Under the pieces are notes generated by a model. That model worked only from the letters and a program-made list of their open reading frames with translations, was not told where the DNA came from and made no database searches. A stretch of DNA of 64,000 nt from Ochrobactrum sp. CGA5 (GTDB lineage: Bacteria; Pseudomonadota; Alphaproteobacteria; Rhizobiales; Rhizobiaceae), in NCBI RefSeq assembly GCF_006345815.1, contig NZ_VCIG01000005.1, positions 1 through 64,000 of the forward strand, written 5' to 3'. Numbering within the stretch: the stretch's first letter is position 1; every line of letters begins with the position of its first letter. Made by a program: the position numbers and the translations under genes. Below are positions 52,613-62,090 of the stretch, in pieces.

Positions 52613-53650
52613 TCATCGACGGTTGCGCATCTGGTCGATCCATACGGTGACCAGAATGACGAGGCCGATGATGATCTGCTGTGTGAAAGCGGAAATGCCG
52701 TTCATGTTGAGGCCGTTCCGCAGGATTCCGATCACGAACGAGCCGATGAACGTGCCCGAAATCGTACCCACGCCGCCGATGAGCGATGTGCCGCCGATGA
52801 CTGCGCTCGCAATGGCGTCGAGCTCATAGGCGACGCCTTCGTTGGGCTGGGCAGTGACGAGGCGGGACATGAGAACGCAGCCCGTCAGGCCAGCCAGTGT
52901 TCCCGATACGACATAAGTGAAGGCCGTTACGCGGGCGACGTTGACGCCCGAAAGCCGCGCGGCCTCGGCATTCGATCCGATGGCATAGATGTGGCGGCCA
53001 AGCACGGTGCGGTTCAACACCAGAGCTGCCACAATCGCGATGACGACCATCAGTACGACCGGGTAGGGGATGCCTGGGAACGTGACGACCGGGAAGCCTT
53101 GCTCGTCAATGCTCTCAATACGAAACAACGAGCCGTTGCCCAGCACGCCGAAGGATTCGCCGAGGCCCGAGACAGCGCGCGCCCCGGTGATCTGAAGAGC
53201 TATACCGCGCGCAATCAGCATCATGCCGAGCGTGGCGATGAAAGGTGGTAGCTTGAGTTTGGTTACCACGACGCCATTGATGAGGCCACAGAGCGATCCT
53301 GTCAAAATGCCGACCAGCATGGCGAGCGGGATGGGAAGCGAAAGCTCCTTGACCGCAAGTGCGGCCACCACGCCCGCAAGCGCCAGAACCGAGCCAACCG
53401 AAAGATCAATACCGCCCGTAATGATGACATAGGTTGCGCCGATGCCGAGAAGTGCGATTGACGTCACCTGCAAGGCGATGGTCATTGCGTTGTTGACCGT
53501 CATGAAGGCGCTGCTGGTGATGGAAAAGATCGCCGCCAGAATGATCAGGCTGCCGACAGCCGCGAATTTCTGGATGATGTCCTTCTGACGGTCGCTGAGC
53601 CCTTTGGATTTTGCCGTCTGCTGGGGCTTGTCCGTAGTGATTTCGGCCAT
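52613..53650 (-). CDS. Ribose-type sugar ABC transporter permease
   Basis: 345 residues from ATG 53650; a frame to 53692 would overlap the ATPase end. RbsC-like with nine to ten hydrophobic segments and motifs GGIDLSVGSVLALAGVVAAL, GLINGVVVTKLKLPPFIATLGMM and IGSNAEAARLSGVNVARV. Forms the homodimeric channel energised by the upstream-encoded ATPase (19 bp gap). Confidence 0.92.
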   Translation of the reverse strand: MAEITTDKPQQTAKSKGLSDRQKDIIQKFAAVGSLIILAAIFSITSSAFMTVNNAMTIALQVTSIALLGIGATYVIITGGIDLSVGSVLALAGVVAALAVKELSLPIPLAMLVGILTGSLCGLINGVVVTKLKLPPFIATLGMMLIARGIALQITGARAVSGLGESFGVLGNGSLFRIESIDEQGFPVVTFPGIPYPVVLMVVIAIVAALVLNRTVLGRHIYAIGSNAEAARLSGVNVARVTAFTYVVSGTLAGLTGCVLMSRLVTAQPNEGVAYELDAIASAVIGGTSLIGGVGTISGTFIGSFVIGILRNGLNMNGISAFTQQIIIGLVILVTVWIDQMRNRR

Positions 53651-53669
53651 TACTGCGTCCTCATTTGTC

Positions 53670-55202
53670 CTACCGGTTCCGACCGGAGGCATAAGTCATG
53701 ATTTCTTCCTGCGATGTCGCCGCCGTGTTTAGAACGGCGGTGATGCGGCCCTCGTGAAAGACTGCAACGCGGTCCGAAAGCCCTAGAATTTCCGGCAACT
53801 CCGAACTGATCAGTACAATGCCGATGCCTCTTGCGGCCAGCTCGTCCATGATCTGGTAGATCGCGAATTTCGCGCCCACGTCGATGCCTCGCGTCGGCTC
53901 GTCGAAGAACATGATGCGCGGCTCGCGGAACAGCCATTTGCCGATGATGATCTTCTGCTGGTTGCCGCCCGAAAGCAGACGAACGGGCTGGGCCAGCCCC
54001 GGTGTCTTGATGTTGAGAAGATCGACATAGCGCTGGCTTGCCTGCCGTTGTCGCTCGAAATCGATCACGCCATAGGCACTGCTGACCGCTTCCATATTGG
54101 CGAGCGTGAGATTGGCATCGACGGGCATCTTGACCGCCAGTCCCTGCGCCTTGCGGTCTTCCGACAGATAGGCAATGCCTGCCTCGATGGCGTCGCGCGG
54201 GCTGGAGATGGAAAGCGTTTCGCCTTCGAGCACGATGGTTCCGGCATCGTGCGGGTCGGCGCCAAAAATAGCGCGCGCCACTTCCGTGCGTCCCGCGCCC
54301 ATCAGTCCGGCAAAACCGAGGATTTCTCCGCGTTTCAGTTCAAAGCCGATATTCTCGAAGACGTCGTTTCGCGTCAGTCCGGCGACGGAGAAAATGACTT
54401 CCTCCGTTGGTTTTCTTGTCGGTTCCGGAAACTTTTCATCAAGCGAGCGCCCGACCATCCCGGCCACGATTTCATCGACGGTCAGAGCGTCAAAGTCCTT
54501 GGTCCAGACGTAGCGTCCGTCGCGCAAGATGGTGACGCGGTCGACGATCTCCGCCATTTCATCGAGACGGTGCGAAATATAGACGATGCCGGTGCCTTGT
54601 GCCTTCAATTCGCGGATGACCTTGAACAGAAGCTGCGCCTCCTGCTCGGTCAGCGAGGAGGTCGGCTCGTCCATGATGAGGACAGAGGCATTGAGCGACA
54701 GGGCCTTGGCAATTTCGACCATCTGGCATTGGGCCACCGACAGGTTCAGCACTTGCGCAGACGGGTCGATTTTGACGCCGAGCCTGTCTAGGCAGCGCTG
54801 CGCGTCCTTCTTCAGCTTGCGGCGATCAACGAAGAAGCCGCGTTTCGGCTCGCGTGCAAGATAGATGTTTTCGGCAACGCTCAGGTGCGGAACGAGGTTC
54901 AACTCCTGATGGATGATGGCAATGCCCGCCGCTTCCGATTCAAGCGTCGAGGCAAAGCGGACAGGCTGAGCGCGATAACGGATCGTCCCGCCGTCGGGCT
55001 GATAGACGCCGCTGACGATCTTCATCAGGGTCGATTTGCCCGCACCGTTCTCGCCGCAGACGGCATGGACCTCGCCCGCCCGCAATTCGAAGCTGACATT
55101 CGACAGGGCTTTGACGCCCGGAAATTCTTTGGAAACGGAATCCAGCTTTAGCAACACAGGCGCGGTATCGGCGCGCGCTGTCGCTGACGGCAATCCTCCC
55201 AT
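53670..55202 (-). CDS. Ribose-type sugar ABC transporter ATPase
   Basis: 510 residues from ATG 55202, which has GGGAGGA about 8 nt upstream. RbsA-type double ATPase: first domain with GENGAGKSTLMKIVSG, LSVAQCQMVEIAKAL and VLIMDEPTSSL; second with a degenerate Walker A (GLMGAGRTEVAR) and LSGGNQQKIIIGKWL. First gene of the sugar operon. The 358 bp upstream (55203-55560) hold its promoter and that of the divergent CNNM gene. Confidence 0.93.
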   Translation of the reverse strand: MGGLPSATARADTAPVLLKLDSVSKEFPGVKALSNVSFELRAGEVHAVCGENGAGKSTLMKIVSGVYQPDGGTIRYRAQPVRFASTLESEAAGIAIIHQELNLVPHLSVAENIYLAREPKRGFFVDRRKLKKDAQRCLDRLGVKIDPSAQVLNLSVAQCQMVEIAKALSLNASVLIMDEPTSSLTEQEAQLLFKVIRELKAQGTGIVYISHRLDEMAEIVDRVTILRDGRYVWTKDFDALTVDEIVAGMVGRSLDEKFPEPTRKPTEEVIFSVAGLTRNDVFENIGFELKRGEILGFAGLMGAGRTEVARAIFGADPHDAGTIVLEGETLSISSPRDAIEAGIAYLSEDRKAQGLAVKMPVDANLTLANMEAVSSAYGVIDFERQRQASQRYVDLLNIKTPGLAQPVRLLSGGNQQKIIIGKWLFREPRIMFFDEPTRGIDVGAKFAIYQIMDELAARGIGIVLISSELPEILGLSDRVAVFHEGRITAVLNTAATSQEEIMTYASGRNR

Positions 55203-55560
55203 CGCGCTTCCTCCCTCACGCAAAGCTTCGTCACCTATGGATGGAAGAAGTAGAAGGCTGCCGGTTTCTGGTCAAGCCAATTTTGCATAACTACCCAGAA
55301 ACCCGTGCGGCTGTCGGTTCGTTTTGCTGAATATCGTTTGCCAGAACCAATTGGCCTGACCAAATGAAGGATCTTCAGCTTTACCTTTATCGCGACCCAT
55401 TGATTGGCAAGAAGAAAAAAGGCCGCTGCAACTGGCCAGAAATGAGCGCGCAAACACTGCAATTCAGGCAGGATACCGGCATTTTGTGTGGGTGCCTCTG
55501 GAAAGAGCGCCGGTTCCTTTCTATCATTATATTCCGATTATCTGATCCCGAGGGGCAGTT
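55203..55560. other. Intergenic region between sugar ABC operon and CNNM-type gene
   Basis: 358 bp between divergent starts. A 70-codon frame at 55364-55576 has no family resemblance and a mixed Lys/Cys-rich composition, so I do not accept it. No repeat or operator stands out. Confidence 0.5.
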
Positions 55561-56853
55561 TTGTATTTTGAAATAATTACGGTCGTGCTGTTGACGATCC
55601 TCAATGGTGTTCTTGCCATGTCGGAACTTGCAGTGGTTTCCTCCCGCCCTGCACGATTGAGAGTAATGGCCGACAAGGGCAGCCGCGGCGCCCGCATGGC
55701 TTTAGAGCTCGCCGATAATCCCGGTCGTTTCCTGTCCACTGTCCAGATCGGGATTACGCTGGTCGGAATTCTTTCGGGTGCATTTTCTGGTGCTACACTC
55801 GGAGCGCGCCTGACCGGCTGGCTTCTCAGCCAGGGCTTTTCACCAGGTCTTGCAGATGCGCTCGGCGTCGGTTCTGTTGTCGTGGTCATCACCTATCTGT
55901 CGCTGATCGTCGGTGAACTCGTCCCGAAGCAGATCGCGCTGCGTGCGCCGGAAGCGGTTGCAAGCCGTGTTGCCCCCGCGATGACGCTATTGTCCAAACT
56001 GGCTGCGCCTTTGGTTTGGCTTCTGGATACTTCGGGTAGTCTTGTGCTGAAGCTGCTCGGTCAGTCGGGGAAGGTAAACGATGGTGTGACCGATGAAGAG
56101 ATCAAATCTGTGCTCGCCGAAGCGCATAGTGCAGGTGTGATCGAGACCGGGGAGTCCCGCATGATTGCAGGCGTGATGCGCCTGGCCGACCGGACTGCAC
56201 GTGGGCTGATGACGCCACGCATGGATGTTGAAATGGTCGATATAGACGACAGTTTCGACGAAATCCGCGAACAGTTACAAAATACAAGCCGCTCGCGGCT
56301 TCCCGTACGCGGCGAGGATTCCGACGAGGTGATCGGGGTCGTGCAAGTGCGCGACTTCTTCAATCAGCTCTCTTCCAAGGGCAGCGTCAATCTGCGCGAG
56401 ATCGTGAGGGATGTTCCGGTCGTGTCGGATTTTTCCGATGCGCTTGACGTGGTGGAAGCCATTCGCGGCACACCGACGCATATGGTGCTTGTCTATGACG
56501 AGTACGGCCATTTTGAAGGTGTGATTACTGCAGGCGATGTGATCGAAGCTATTATCGGCGCGATGCAGGAGGAAGACCACGTCGAGGAAAAGGCAATTGT
56601 GCGCCGTGCAGATGGTTCCTATCTCGTTTCGGGCTGGATGCCGATTGACGAGTTCTCCGAGTTTCTGCGGTTCCCGATAGACGACGATGCGGAATACAAT
56701 ACTGTTGCCGGGCTGGCGCTTGAGGAAATGAAGCATTTGCCCGATGTGGGCGAAACATTCGTCAAGCACGGATGGGTGTTTGAAATTGTCGACCTTGACG
56801 GGCGTCGGATCGACAAGCTGCTGCTGACAGCGGAAGAGCAGCCGACAGAGTAG
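55561..56853 (+). CDS. CNNM/CorC-type (HlyC/CorC) membrane protein
   Basis: 430 residues from a TTG start at 55561, 5 nt after GAGGGGCAG; the next ATG would cut into the first membrane helix. Domain order: DUF21/CNNM membrane domain (1-190; LNGVLAMSELAVVSSRPARL, SLIVGELVPKQIALRAPEAVA), a CBS pair (about 205-330; RGLMTPRMDVEMVDIDDS, THMVLVYDEYGHFEGVIT) and a CorC_HlyC C-terminal domain (345-425; YLVSGWMPIDEFSEFL). Such proteins are linked to Mg2+/Co2+ efflux or tolerance; the 'hemolysin' name is historical. Confidence 0.9.
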   Translation: MYFEIITVVLLTILNGVLAMSELAVVSSRPARLRVMADKGSRGARMALELADNPGRFLSTVQIGITLVGILSGAFSGATLGARLTGWLLSQGFSPGLADALGVGSVVVVITYLSLIVGELVPKQIALRAPEAVASRVAPAMTLLSKLAAPLVWLLDTSGSLVLKLLGQSGKVNDGVTDEEIKSVLAEAHSAGVIETGESRMIAGVMRLADRTARGLMTPRMDVEMVDIDDSFDEIREQLQNTSRSRLPVRGEDSDEVIGVVQVRDFFNQLSSKGSVNLREIVRDVPVVSDFSDALDVVEAIRGTPTHMVLVYDEYGHFEGVITAGDVIEAIIGAMQEEDHVEEKAIVRRADGSYLVSGWMPIDEFSEFLRFPIDDDAEYNTVAGLALEEMKHLPDVGETFVKHGWVFEIVDLDGRRIDKLLLTAEEQPTE

Positions 56854-57020
56854 TTTGCGGGTGGAGCGCCTTAACTATTGTTGAGGGCGTGCCGCAATCG
56901 GCATGTCGATGGTATGCCTTCTTCACCAAAGTAATCGTCTTGATTGAACTGCCGTACCATTGGCATTTTAGATTGCATGCATGTTATACTTGCCAATTGG
57001 GGACAGGTTTGCTGTCATTC

Positions 57021-57059
57021 CTTTTTGATCAGGACAGGAGGGGCGTCCTGATCAAAAAG
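57021..57059. repeat. Perfect 15-bp inverted repeat with AGGAGG in the loop
   Basis: CTTTTTGATCAGGAC (57021-57035) and GTCCTGATCAAAAAG (57045-57059) flank the 9-nt loop AGGAGGGGC. It ends 32 bp before the GGDEF-EAL start. No T-run follows on the plus strand. Confidence 0.85.
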
Positions 57060-57091
57060 CTGAACGTGCTCTGGTCAGTGGTGGCGTTTAA

Positions 57092-59062
57092 ATGGGGTCG
57101 AGAATTGAATATTGGCTTCAACTGATCAGGTCGGCATATGGCAGGCAAGACAGTCCAATAGCCGACAAGATACTCGCAGACCAGCTTAGGGAGATTTGCG
57201 ACGGCGCGCGCTTTTCGATGCCAGTCAGCACGATTCTGTCCATGCTCATTTTGCTGGTTCAGATTGCTGCCGGGCATTTTTGGATACCCATTATCTGGTT
57301 CGCACTGGTCAACATCATCAACGCGCTGCGTTTTATCGATGCCATAGCCTATTATAGAAGTCCGGCCACACCGGTTGAGAATGTCGCTGTTCTACAACGT
57401 CACCTCGCCCGGTTTCAAATGCTTAGCGCGATGGCCGGTTTCGTATGGTCCGGTCTCGCCATTCTTTCCCAAGGTTTCTCTGATCCGCAATCGTCAGTCT
57501 ATATGGTCATTCTGGCTGGCATCTGCGCGGGCGCTGTAACCTATGGCTCGTCCTATGCGGCAGTCGCAATCAATTTCATAACACCGCCGCTCGTCGTGAC
57601 GGTGGTGTGTCTGGTTCTGCAAGCGGACCTACAACATGGCGTTATCGCTGTTGCCGTCGTTCTGTTCTGGTTCGGACTTATGCGTGGCGCACTGTTGGGA
57701 CAGAACCGGTTCATTGAGACAAGCAGGCTGAAGCATGAGGCCAAGCAGTTGGCTGACGAAATGGCGCTCAAGTCGCAAGAAGATCCGCTGACGGGACTCT
57801 TCAACCGACGCGGCCTTGAAAACTCCGTTCAACTCTATCCTTTGAACGACGGCCCGTTCATCGTCATGCTGATCGATCTCGATGGCTTCAAGTCTGTCAA
57901 CGATACCTATGGCCATAAGGCGGGCGACGACCTTCTTGTCGCCATCGCACGGCGTATCCGCCAGGTCTCGCCGGAGCGCTCGGTTCTGGCACGCATTGGT
58001 GGCGATGAATTCGTGCTCGTTTATCCCGAGCCTTCGGCCAAGATTGAGGCAGGACTGATGGCGGCACGGATTATCGGCAGTCTGACTGCCCATTACGAGG
58101 GTATTTTGTCGGTGGAGATCGGCGCCTGTGTCGGCATCTGCCGGTTGGAACGCCTTGATCCGGTCGAGATGTTGCTGCGTGCCGATTTCGCGCTTTATGC
58201 GGCCAAGAAGCATGGTCGCAACGAGTATTACTTTTTCGAGAAGCGTCTTCAGCAGGATTGGGAACGCAGGCAAAGCATCGAGCGGGACCTGCGCATCGCA
58301 ATCGAGACCGGGCAGCTACAAACCTATTTCCAGCCGGTCGTGCAGTTGTCAAGTGGACGCACGGTTGGATTTGAAGCCTTGCTGCGCTGGGATCATCCGC
58401 AGCTCGGCACTATTTCTCCACCGGAAATCATCGATGTCGCCTGCGAAGTGGGGGTGGTGCGCCAGCTTACGAGCAATGTGCTCTTCAACTGTTGTGAGAT
58501 GATTGACAAGCTTACCGAAAGTGGGCGCAGCGATTTGACGATCGCCATGAACCTGTCGCCGCGGGAGCTGGCTGGCGGGCGTATTCTGCATGAGATATTG
58601 TCCCAGATGGAAAGGCGCGATCTGACGATGTCCATGCTCGAGATCGAGATTACGGAGGAGACTCCCCTCGATCAGCGCGGGATGAACCACAGTTTGGATG
58701 CACTGTCGAATGCAGGCGTTTCTATTGCGCTGGACGATTTCGGCACCGGTTTCGCAACCTTTGCTTACTTGAAGAAAGGCCTCATCTCCAAGATCAAGAT
58801 CGACAAGTTTTTTGTGCATGGTATTGCCGAATCCGAGAGCGACCAACACATCGTGAGGGCTATGGTCGAGCTTGGCGAGGCTCTTGGCATCAAGGTGACT
58901 GCTGAGGGAGTCGAAACGGAGGAAGACCGCGATACCCTGTGTAAACTTGGCTGCAACAGCGGGCAGGGCTTCCTCTTTGCGCCCGCTCTGCCGATGAGTT
59001 TGGCTCTGGATGCTCTTGCGCGCTCAAGTGCCAGCTCACGGCTCGATCAGGCTGTCCGGTAG
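57092..59062 (+). CDS. GGDEF-EAL cyclic di-GMP protein with membrane sensor
   Basis: 656 residues. N-terminal part (40-205) has about five hydrophobic segments, a MASE-like membrane sensor. A GGDEF domain (225-385) has RIGGDEF at 301-307 intact and DLDGFKSVNDTYGHKAGDD; an EAL domain (395-645) has FEALLRWDHP (EAL 428-430), the NLSPREL Asn site, EITEE and DDFGTGFATFAYLKK. All catalytic motifs look intact, so both synthesis and breakdown of c-di-GMP are possible. ATG 57092 is the family-consistent start, but no ribosome-binding site is adjacent; AGGAGG occurs only in the loop of the upstream hairpin. Confidence 0.9.
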   Translation: MGSRIEYWLQLIRSAYGRQDSPIADKILADQLREICDGARFSMPVSTILSMLILLVQIAAGHFWIPIIWFALVNIINALRFIDAIAYYRSPATPVENVAVLQRHLARFQMLSAMAGFVWSGLAILSQGFSDPQSSVYMVILAGICAGAVTYGSSYAAVAINFITPPLVVTVVCLVLQADLQHGVIAVAVVLFWFGLMRGALLGQNRFIETSRLKHEAKQLADEMALKSQEDPLTGLFNRRGLENSVQLYPLNDGPFIVMLIDLDGFKSVNDTYGHKAGDDLLVAIARRIRQVSPERSVLARIGGDEFVLVYPEPSAKIEAGLMAARIIGSLTAHYEGILSVEIGACVGICRLERLDPVEMLLRADFALYAAKKHGRNEYYFFEKRLQQDWERRQSIERDLRIAIETGQLQTYFQPVVQLSSGRTVGFEALLRWDHPQLGTISPPEIIDVACEVGVVRQLTSNVLFNCCEMIDKLTESGRSDLTIAMNLSPRELAGGRILHEILSQMERRDLTMSMLEIEITEETPLDQRGMNHSLDALSNAGVSIALDDFGTGFATFAYLKKGLISKIKIDKFFVHGIAESESDQHIVRAMVELGEALGIKVTAEGVETEEDRDTLCKLGCNSGQGFLFAPALPMSLALDALARSSASSRLDQAVR

Positions 59063-59154
59063 GCCGGTTATCCAAAGCTTGGTTGCAAACCGGATGCAGT
59101 GTTATGGTCGCCTTTATGAACGCTTGGCGGAGGGTGATCAGCGGAGGAATTGCA

Positions 59155-59577
59155 ATGTCCGATAAGAAACCTGATGGTCCGGTACTGTTGTCGGGCGGCA
59201 ATCCCCAGATCGCAAAAGGCGAGGGGGACGCGCCGGTTCAAGCCTATATCGCCGCGATGCCGGGATGGAAAAGTGAGGCTGGTCGCCGCCTCGACGCTCT
59301 TGTCGTCCGCACCGTTCCCGATGTGCAAAAGGCAGTCAAATGGAACTCGCCTTTATACGGTTTGAAAGGAGAGGGGTGGTTTCTCAGCTATCATTGTTTC
59401 GATAAATATATAAAGGTTGCGTTCTTTCGCGGCGCAAAATTGAAGCCGATGCCGCCAGTCGAATCCAAGAGCCAGGATACACGCTACTTCCACATTTATG
59501 AGCGAGACGATGTGGATGAAGCGCAACTGGTGGACTGGATCAGGCAGGCTAGTCTGCTGCCGGGCGAAAAAATGTAG
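59155..59577 (+). CDS. DUF1801-domain protein, first of a tandem pair
   Basis: 140 residues from ATG 59155 (GGAGGAA 7-9 nt upstream). DUF1801/YdhG-like: YIAAMPGWKSEAGRRLDALVVRTVPDVQKAVKWNSPLYG (core AVKWNSPLYGLKGEG) and YIKVAFFRGAKLKPMPP. The fold is shared with iron-frataxin-like small proteins, but the function is unknown. It is 17 bp upstream of a second DUF1801 gene; the two proteins are only distantly similar. Confidence 0.85.
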   Translation: MSDKKPDGPVLLSGGNPQIAKGEGDAPVQAYIAAMPGWKSEAGRRLDALVVRTVPDVQKAVKWNSPLYGLKGEGWFLSYHCFDKYIKVAFFRGAKLKPMPPVESKSQDTRYFHIYERDDVDEAQLVDWIRQASLLPGEKM

Positions 59578-59594
59578 GTTAGGGGAGTGACTTG

Positions 59595-59996
59595 ATGGCA
59601 GATGACAACGAAGCTTCAAAGCTTATTGATGGGCGGATTGTCGAGCTCGGTGACTGGAGGGGCGAGACACTTGCTAGAATGCGAGCGCTTATAAAAAAGG
59701 CCGATCCCGAGGTGATCGAGGAATGGAAATGGCGCGGCGTTCCGGTTTGGTCACACGACGGTATTATCTGCACTGGAGAGACTTATAAGAAGGTCGTCAA
59801 GCTGACTTTTGCCAATGGTGCTGCGCTGGACGATCCGTCCTGCATCTTCAATTCCAGCCTTGAAGGCAATACGCGTCGCGCGCTCGATATAAGCGAGGGG
59901 GAAGAGATCAATGAGGATGCCTTCATCGCACTCGTTCATGCTGCCATAGCGCATAATGCGGCCAAGCGGGCGCAGCGAAAAGCCAAACGCAACTGA
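59595..59996 (+). CDS. DUF1801-domain protein, second of a tandem pair
   Basis: 133 residues from ATG 59595 (GGGGAG 9-14 nt upstream; an adjacent TTG at 59592 is unlikely). ARMRALIKKADPEVIEEWKWRGVPVWSHDGIICTGETYKKVVKLTF spans the domain core (key part EEWKWRGVPVWSHDG), and FNSSLEGNTRRALDI follows. A basic tail ends the protein. Function unknown; operon with the preceding gene. Confidence 0.85.
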   Translation: MADDNEASKLIDGRIVELGDWRGETLARMRALIKKADPEVIEEWKWRGVPVWSHDGIICTGETYKKVVKLTFANGAALDDPSCIFNSSLEGNTRRALDISEGEEINEDAFIALVHAAIAHNAAKRAQRKAKRN

Positions 59997-60291
59997 TGAT
60001 CCATCACGAAATCCGCCGAAACCGGCGGATTTGAGCGTGCTTCGTGTTTACCGGTTACGCGATCTGCCGCTTTAATAATTGCGGACGCAAGAAACCGGTA
60101 TGCGAGAAAGTATATTGTTTATTGGTTTAGTGTGTTCATTTGATGCAGTATTATTTTAGAAAAAACTAAATAACGTAATAATTATTTCTGTTTATTAATT
60201 CATAATACTGCTTCATTATCGTTCCCATCGGAAAACTAGCCATCGTTAAGACGATGATCTTTTTGCTGCGGCGGTAAAGAAGGGTATTTGG
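59997..60291. other. AT-rich intergenic region before the amidohydrolase gene
   Basis: 295 bp. A GAAATCCGCCGAAACCGGCGGATTT hairpin at about 60008-60032 probably ends the DUF1801 operon. The stretch 60100-60230 is unusually A+T rich and contains TAATAATTATT and similar; a promoter region is likely, but no gene is seen. Confidence 0.6.
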
Positions 60292-62043
60292 ATGTGTATA
60301 GCCTGTAATCCCGGCATGGTAGCCTATCTTCGGTCTACGGCCTCACGGCGTGATTTTCTCAAATATCTCGGCGCTGCTGCCGCGACGTCGGCTTTTGCCT
60401 GTTCTGCGCCGGGAGTGTCATTTGCGCAGCAGGCTGCGGCACCCGCAAATGACATCATCTTCAAGGGCGGGACGATCCTGACCATGAACGATAAGGCGCC
60501 GCGTGCCGAAGCGATAGCGATCCGCGGCAACAGGATATTGGCCGTCGGCAAGCTGGATGAAGTGCAGTCGGCCACTGGTTCCGGTGCACAGGTGGTTGAC
60601 CTTCAGGGGCGCACCCTCATGCCTGGCCTGATCGATCCTCATATGCATTTCGTGTTCACGGCTTTCGAGGACTGGATCGATGTCAGCCCGATCACGACGC
60701 CGGACTATGCCACAGTCTGGTCGAAGCTGCGCAAAGGCGTCGCAGATGCCAAGCCGGGCGAATGGGTGCGGGCGCAACAGTTTGATGCCAGCATCACCCG
60801 CGATGCGAAAATTCCGACGATTGCTGAACTGGATGCGCTTGCGCCCAACAATCCGTTCTTCATGCAGGAAAGCAATGGTCATAACGCCTATGCCAACAGT
60901 GCGGCCTTCAAGGCCGCCGGCATCACCCGCGAGACACCTGACCCGTCCGGCGCGCGCTTTGTGCGGGATGCCGACGGGAATCTGACTGGACGTCTGGAAG
61001 AGATGGCGGCCCAACAGGAGTTCCTTGGCATCATGCCATCTCCGTCGGCGGCGGATATGATCGGGCGCGTCCAGCGCTTTCTGGATCACGCGAGTTCTGT
61101 GGGCTGCACCATGCTGCATGATTGCGGCATTGGCATCATGGCCGGCGCACAGGATCTCAAAATCCTTGACGCGGTTCTGGGCGAGGGTAAGGCCCCGGTG
61201 CGCTATCGTGGTATGCTCGTGTCTACGATCATGGACGAATGGGAAAAGGAAGGGATCAAGCCCGGCCGCGGTAATGATCTTTTCCGCGTCGATGGCATCA
61301 AGGCCTGGGCCGATGGGTCCAATCAGGCGCAGACCGGCTATATGCGCGAAAACTATCTGGGCACCGATGAGCGCGGCGCTCTGAATTACAGCCTCGAGCA
61401 GGTCACCGACGTCATCCGCCGGGCGCATGATGGAGGCTGGCAGGTTGGCGTTCACGCCAATGGCGATGCGGCTATCGACATGGTTCTGGATGCCTACGAG
61501 GCCGTTCTTGGAAAATCCTCGAACAGCGAGCTTCGCCATCGCGTCGAGCATTGCAGCGTTTTCCATCCGGAACAGATGGTGCGCATGAAGGAAGTGGGTG
61601 TTTCGCCGTCTTTCCTGATTGGTCATGTGCGCTGGTGGGGCAAGGCATTCCGTGACCGCCTTCTCGGGCCTGAGCGTGCCCGCTTCTACGATCCGTGTGC
61701 GTCGGCCCTTGCGGCAGGTCTCAAGATTTCGCTCCATTCCGACTGGAACGTAACGCCGATCGAGCCGCTGCGTTATGTCGAGGATGCGGTCACTCGCGTG
61801 ATGAACGAAGGCGGTGATGTGTTTTTCCCCGAAGAGCGCATTCCGGTGGATGCAGCGCTGCGTGCGGTCACCATCGATGCGGCCTGGCAGTGCCATATGG
61901 AAGACCAGATCGGTTCGCTGGAAGCCGGAAAATTTGCAGACTTTGCTATTTTGGAAGAAGACCCGACTGCGCCAGATGTGAAGATCGGCAAGATCAAGGT
62001 CAGCGAAACCTGGATGGATGGCGCCAAGCGGTATGCGGCCTGA
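60292..62043 (+). CDS. Tat-exported amidohydrolase (YtcJ-like)
   Basis: 583 residues. It opens with MCIACNPGM, then a twin-arginine signal (TASRRDFLKYLGAAAATSAFA) ending near residue 45. The mature part is an amidohydrolase-3 domain: IIFKGGTILTMNDKAPRAEAIAI, LMPGLIDPHMHFVF (HxH metal ligands), GVHANGDAAIDMVLDAYE, RHRVEHCSVFHPEQM and the C-terminal FADFAILEEDPT. It should act folded in the periplasm on an unknown N-acyl or cyclic amide substrate. Some MCIxCNP-starting relatives are annotated as metal-dependent hydrolases. Confidence 0.87.
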   Translation: MCIACNPGMVAYLRSTASRRDFLKYLGAAAATSAFACSAPGVSFAQQAAAPANDIIFKGGTILTMNDKAPRAEAIAIRGNRILAVGKLDEVQSATGSGAQVVDLQGRTLMPGLIDPHMHFVFTAFEDWIDVSPITTPDYATVWSKLRKGVADAKPGEWVRAQQFDASITRDAKIPTIAELDALAPNNPFFMQESNGHNAYANSAAFKAAGITRETPDPSGARFVRDADGNLTGRLEEMAAQQEFLGIMPSPSAADMIGRVQRFLDHASSVGCTMLHDCGIGIMAGAQDLKILDAVLGEGKAPVRYRGMLVSTIMDEWEKEGIKPGRGNDLFRVDGIKAWADGSNQAQTGYMRENYLGTDERGALNYSLEQVTDVIRRAHDGGWQVGVHANGDAAIDMVLDAYEAVLGKSSNSELRHRVEHCSVFHPEQMVRMKEVGVSPSFLIGHVRWWGKAFRDRLLGPERARFYDPCASALAAGLKISLHSDWNVTPIEPLRYVEDAVTRVMNEGGDVFFPEERIPVDAALRAVTIDAAWQCHMEDQIGSLEAGKFADFAILEEDPTAPDVKIGKIKVSETWMDGAKRYAA

Positions 62044-62054
62044 GGAATGCGGCG

Positions 62055-62080
62055 CGGCGGCAGGCTTTGCCCTGCCGCCG
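62055..62080. terminator. Hairpin between convergent amidohydrolase and SDR genes
   Basis: CGGCGGCAGG/CCTGCCGCCG, a 10-bp perfect stem with a 6-nt loop; no proper T-run, so terminator function is probable but not certain. Confidence 0.6.
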
Positions 62081-62090
62081 TGTCATCAAT

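Noticed and set aside
55364..55576. 70-codon frame upstream of the CNNM gene
   Set aside because: It overlaps the TTG start of a convincing gene in another frame and resembles nothing known.
60418..61896. 492-codon open frame on the minus strand opposite the amidohydrolase
   Set aside because: Shadow of a clear amidohydrolase gene; no start context or recognisable protein.
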